This document shows, one piece after another, positions 61,257 through 62,284 of a DNA stretch of 62,284 nucleotides. Source of the stretch: Mesaphorura yosii. Lineage: Eukaryota > Arthropoda > Collembola > Poduromorpha > Tullbergiidae. The stretch covers positions 1-62,284 of the forward strand of contig WIXG01000408.1 of the NCBI GenBank assembly GCA_009869945.1, read 5' to 3'. A program made the translations under genes and the position numbers. Under the pieces are notes generated by a model that had not been told where the DNA came from, made no database searches, and was given only the letters and a program-made list of their open reading frames with translations. How positions within the stretch are numbered: position 1 is the stretch's first letter; each line of letters starts with the position of its first letter.

Positions 61257-62284
61257 CTGAACTTGCACTAATTTAGAGTTTAGTCATTCGGACGGGCTCA
61301 GGGTTAGTTAAATGACAGAAAATGATCAGAAATGTAAGAATAAACTCCACAGCACTGAGTTAAATCAATCAGCTGAGAAGTGATTTGTTCGGCTGCTGTT
61401 TGGAGAATGCTGGCGGTTCGACTCTTTGCAGTTCTGAGAGCAAACGAATCGCTGATAGGCGAGAATCTCGTGTGTTCAGTAACGGTATGCAGCGTGCTGG
61501 CAATGCGAGCAGTGGAGAGAGGCAGTACGCTTAACCTGAGAGAGCAGTACACAGAGATGGCAGGATGAGAAGCTGGGGACATGCCGAATGAGAGTTGCGG
61601 GATTTGAGGGTGGGCGTGCCATATCCGAACTTCGTAGCGTGTGCTGTGTGCGCACTACCACTATGCAGCAGCTTCCTCATTGGGTCCTCACTGTTGCACT
61701 TATTTGAGTGGAGGAAGGCGCCTGTACCAAAATGTACCTGGTCCGAGTTTCGTAGTAATTCTATAGTGGAAGCGTACACTCTCTGCATCTCTCTGTATTA
61801 CGAAACCATGCACTTACTTTTTCTGTGATAAAGCTTAATGCTACCAAAATTTTATCTACATGAGAGGAGGGAGGCAGTAAAGGCGAAGTTGGTGGGTTGT
61901 TGCTATGAAAGAGCCGAATTAAGCGAACTAGCACGGTGTTGTTGAGATCGCTCTGGTAGACTCTTTCAGTTCTTTCCTCCTGTCAGAGCACGGACAATTC
62001 CAATGTGGTACTTGAAACTGAGCCTGAGTTCACGAGTACATTTCTGGGGATTTGTCTAGCCGCGTGGCTTCGTAATTGATGCGGTACTGAAGTCACAGCA
62101 GTGGAGTTGCTCGCACGTACCTGACTATTGTCGTTCAGTGTGTAGGTAGTTCTGTAACGGTTTTGGCTTGAGTCTCCGGCTCTTTGGTTTTGACAGTTCT
62201 CGGATTGCCAAGACAGCCCCGACGACCTACACTCTGTTACTGGCTTAGGCTTGATTATGCGGCAATTCTGCTGGTCTCTGAAAG
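61257..62284. other. Right edge of window, no supported gene
   Basis: About 1 kb with slightly higher GC content and overlapping frames in several phases (61304-61828) but no recognisable domain. It could contain 5' exons or the promoter of the minus-strand gene ending at 60929. Confidence 0.35.

Noticed and set aside
61304..61828. Overlapping frames on both strands near the right edge
   Set aside because: Several phases are open at once, with no splice-supported joins or motifs; no basis for a gene call.
1..62284. CRISPR arrays, prokaryotic operons, phage or intact transposons
   Set aside because: No regularly spaced repeats, no transposase or reverse transcriptase motifs and no bacterial gene organisation were seen; all supported genes are spliced animal genes or single-exon frames among them.

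Overview
The window is animal nuclear DNA from an arthropod. It has split genes with mostly short GT-AG introns (about 50-100 bp), AATAAA poly(A) signals, a eukaryotic tRNA-Ala and AT-leaning non-coding DNA. Small introns, a seven-pass chemoreceptor-like tandem pair and a DUF4789-like secreted protein fit a springtail (Collembola). That placement is an inference, not something the sequence proves. Exon joins below were built by eye from splice sites, reading phase and family alignment.

Layout. 1-18 kb: three tandem minus-strand copies of an SLC12 cation-chloride cotransporter (NKCC/NCC type). They are called C (12.0-17.8 kb), B (3.7-8.7 kb) and A (before 1 to 2.5 kb, cut by the window edge). 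18-22.6 kb: mostly non-coding, with a doubtful degenerate membrane-protein fragment at 19.7-20.2 kb. 22.6-24.0 kb (minus): 3-ketodihydrosphingosine reductase. 24.6-25.2 kb (plus): an unrecognised protein with a mitochondrial-like N-terminus and a reading-frame break. 26.1-27.8 kb (plus): a two-finger C2H2 protein. 28.5-30.5 kb and 30.8-31.2 kb (plus): two secreted proteins. 31.6-34.8 kb (plus): two multi-pass chemoreceptor-like paralogues. 34.9 kb (minus): tRNA-Ala(AGC). 35.4-36.7 kb (plus): the nucleotide-excision-repair factor XPA.

38.1-59.8 kb (plus) is one large GRAM-domain gene of the GRAMD2 type. Its N-terminal half is split into serine-rich exons separated by introns of up to about 10 kb. 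All those exons join in phase 2, and at least one clear alternative first exon (52.6 kb) joins in the same phase. A complete secreted DUF4789-like gene sits on the opposite strand inside one of its introns (39.2-40.2 kb). 59.8-62.3 kb holds an orphan C-terminal fragment of an adenylate-forming (acyl-CoA ligase/luciferase-like) enzyme and the last exons of an unrecognised membrane protein on the minus strand.

The genes do not form one pathway; this is an ordinary eukaryotic gene neighbourhood. The most interesting points are the apparent regulatory divergence of cotransporter copy A, which lacks the visible SPAK/OSR1 docking motif and the regulatory threonine kept in B and C, and the modular phase-2 N-terminus of the GRAM gene with its alternative first exon and nested gene. 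I found no CRISPR array, prokaryotic operon or clearly intact transposon.
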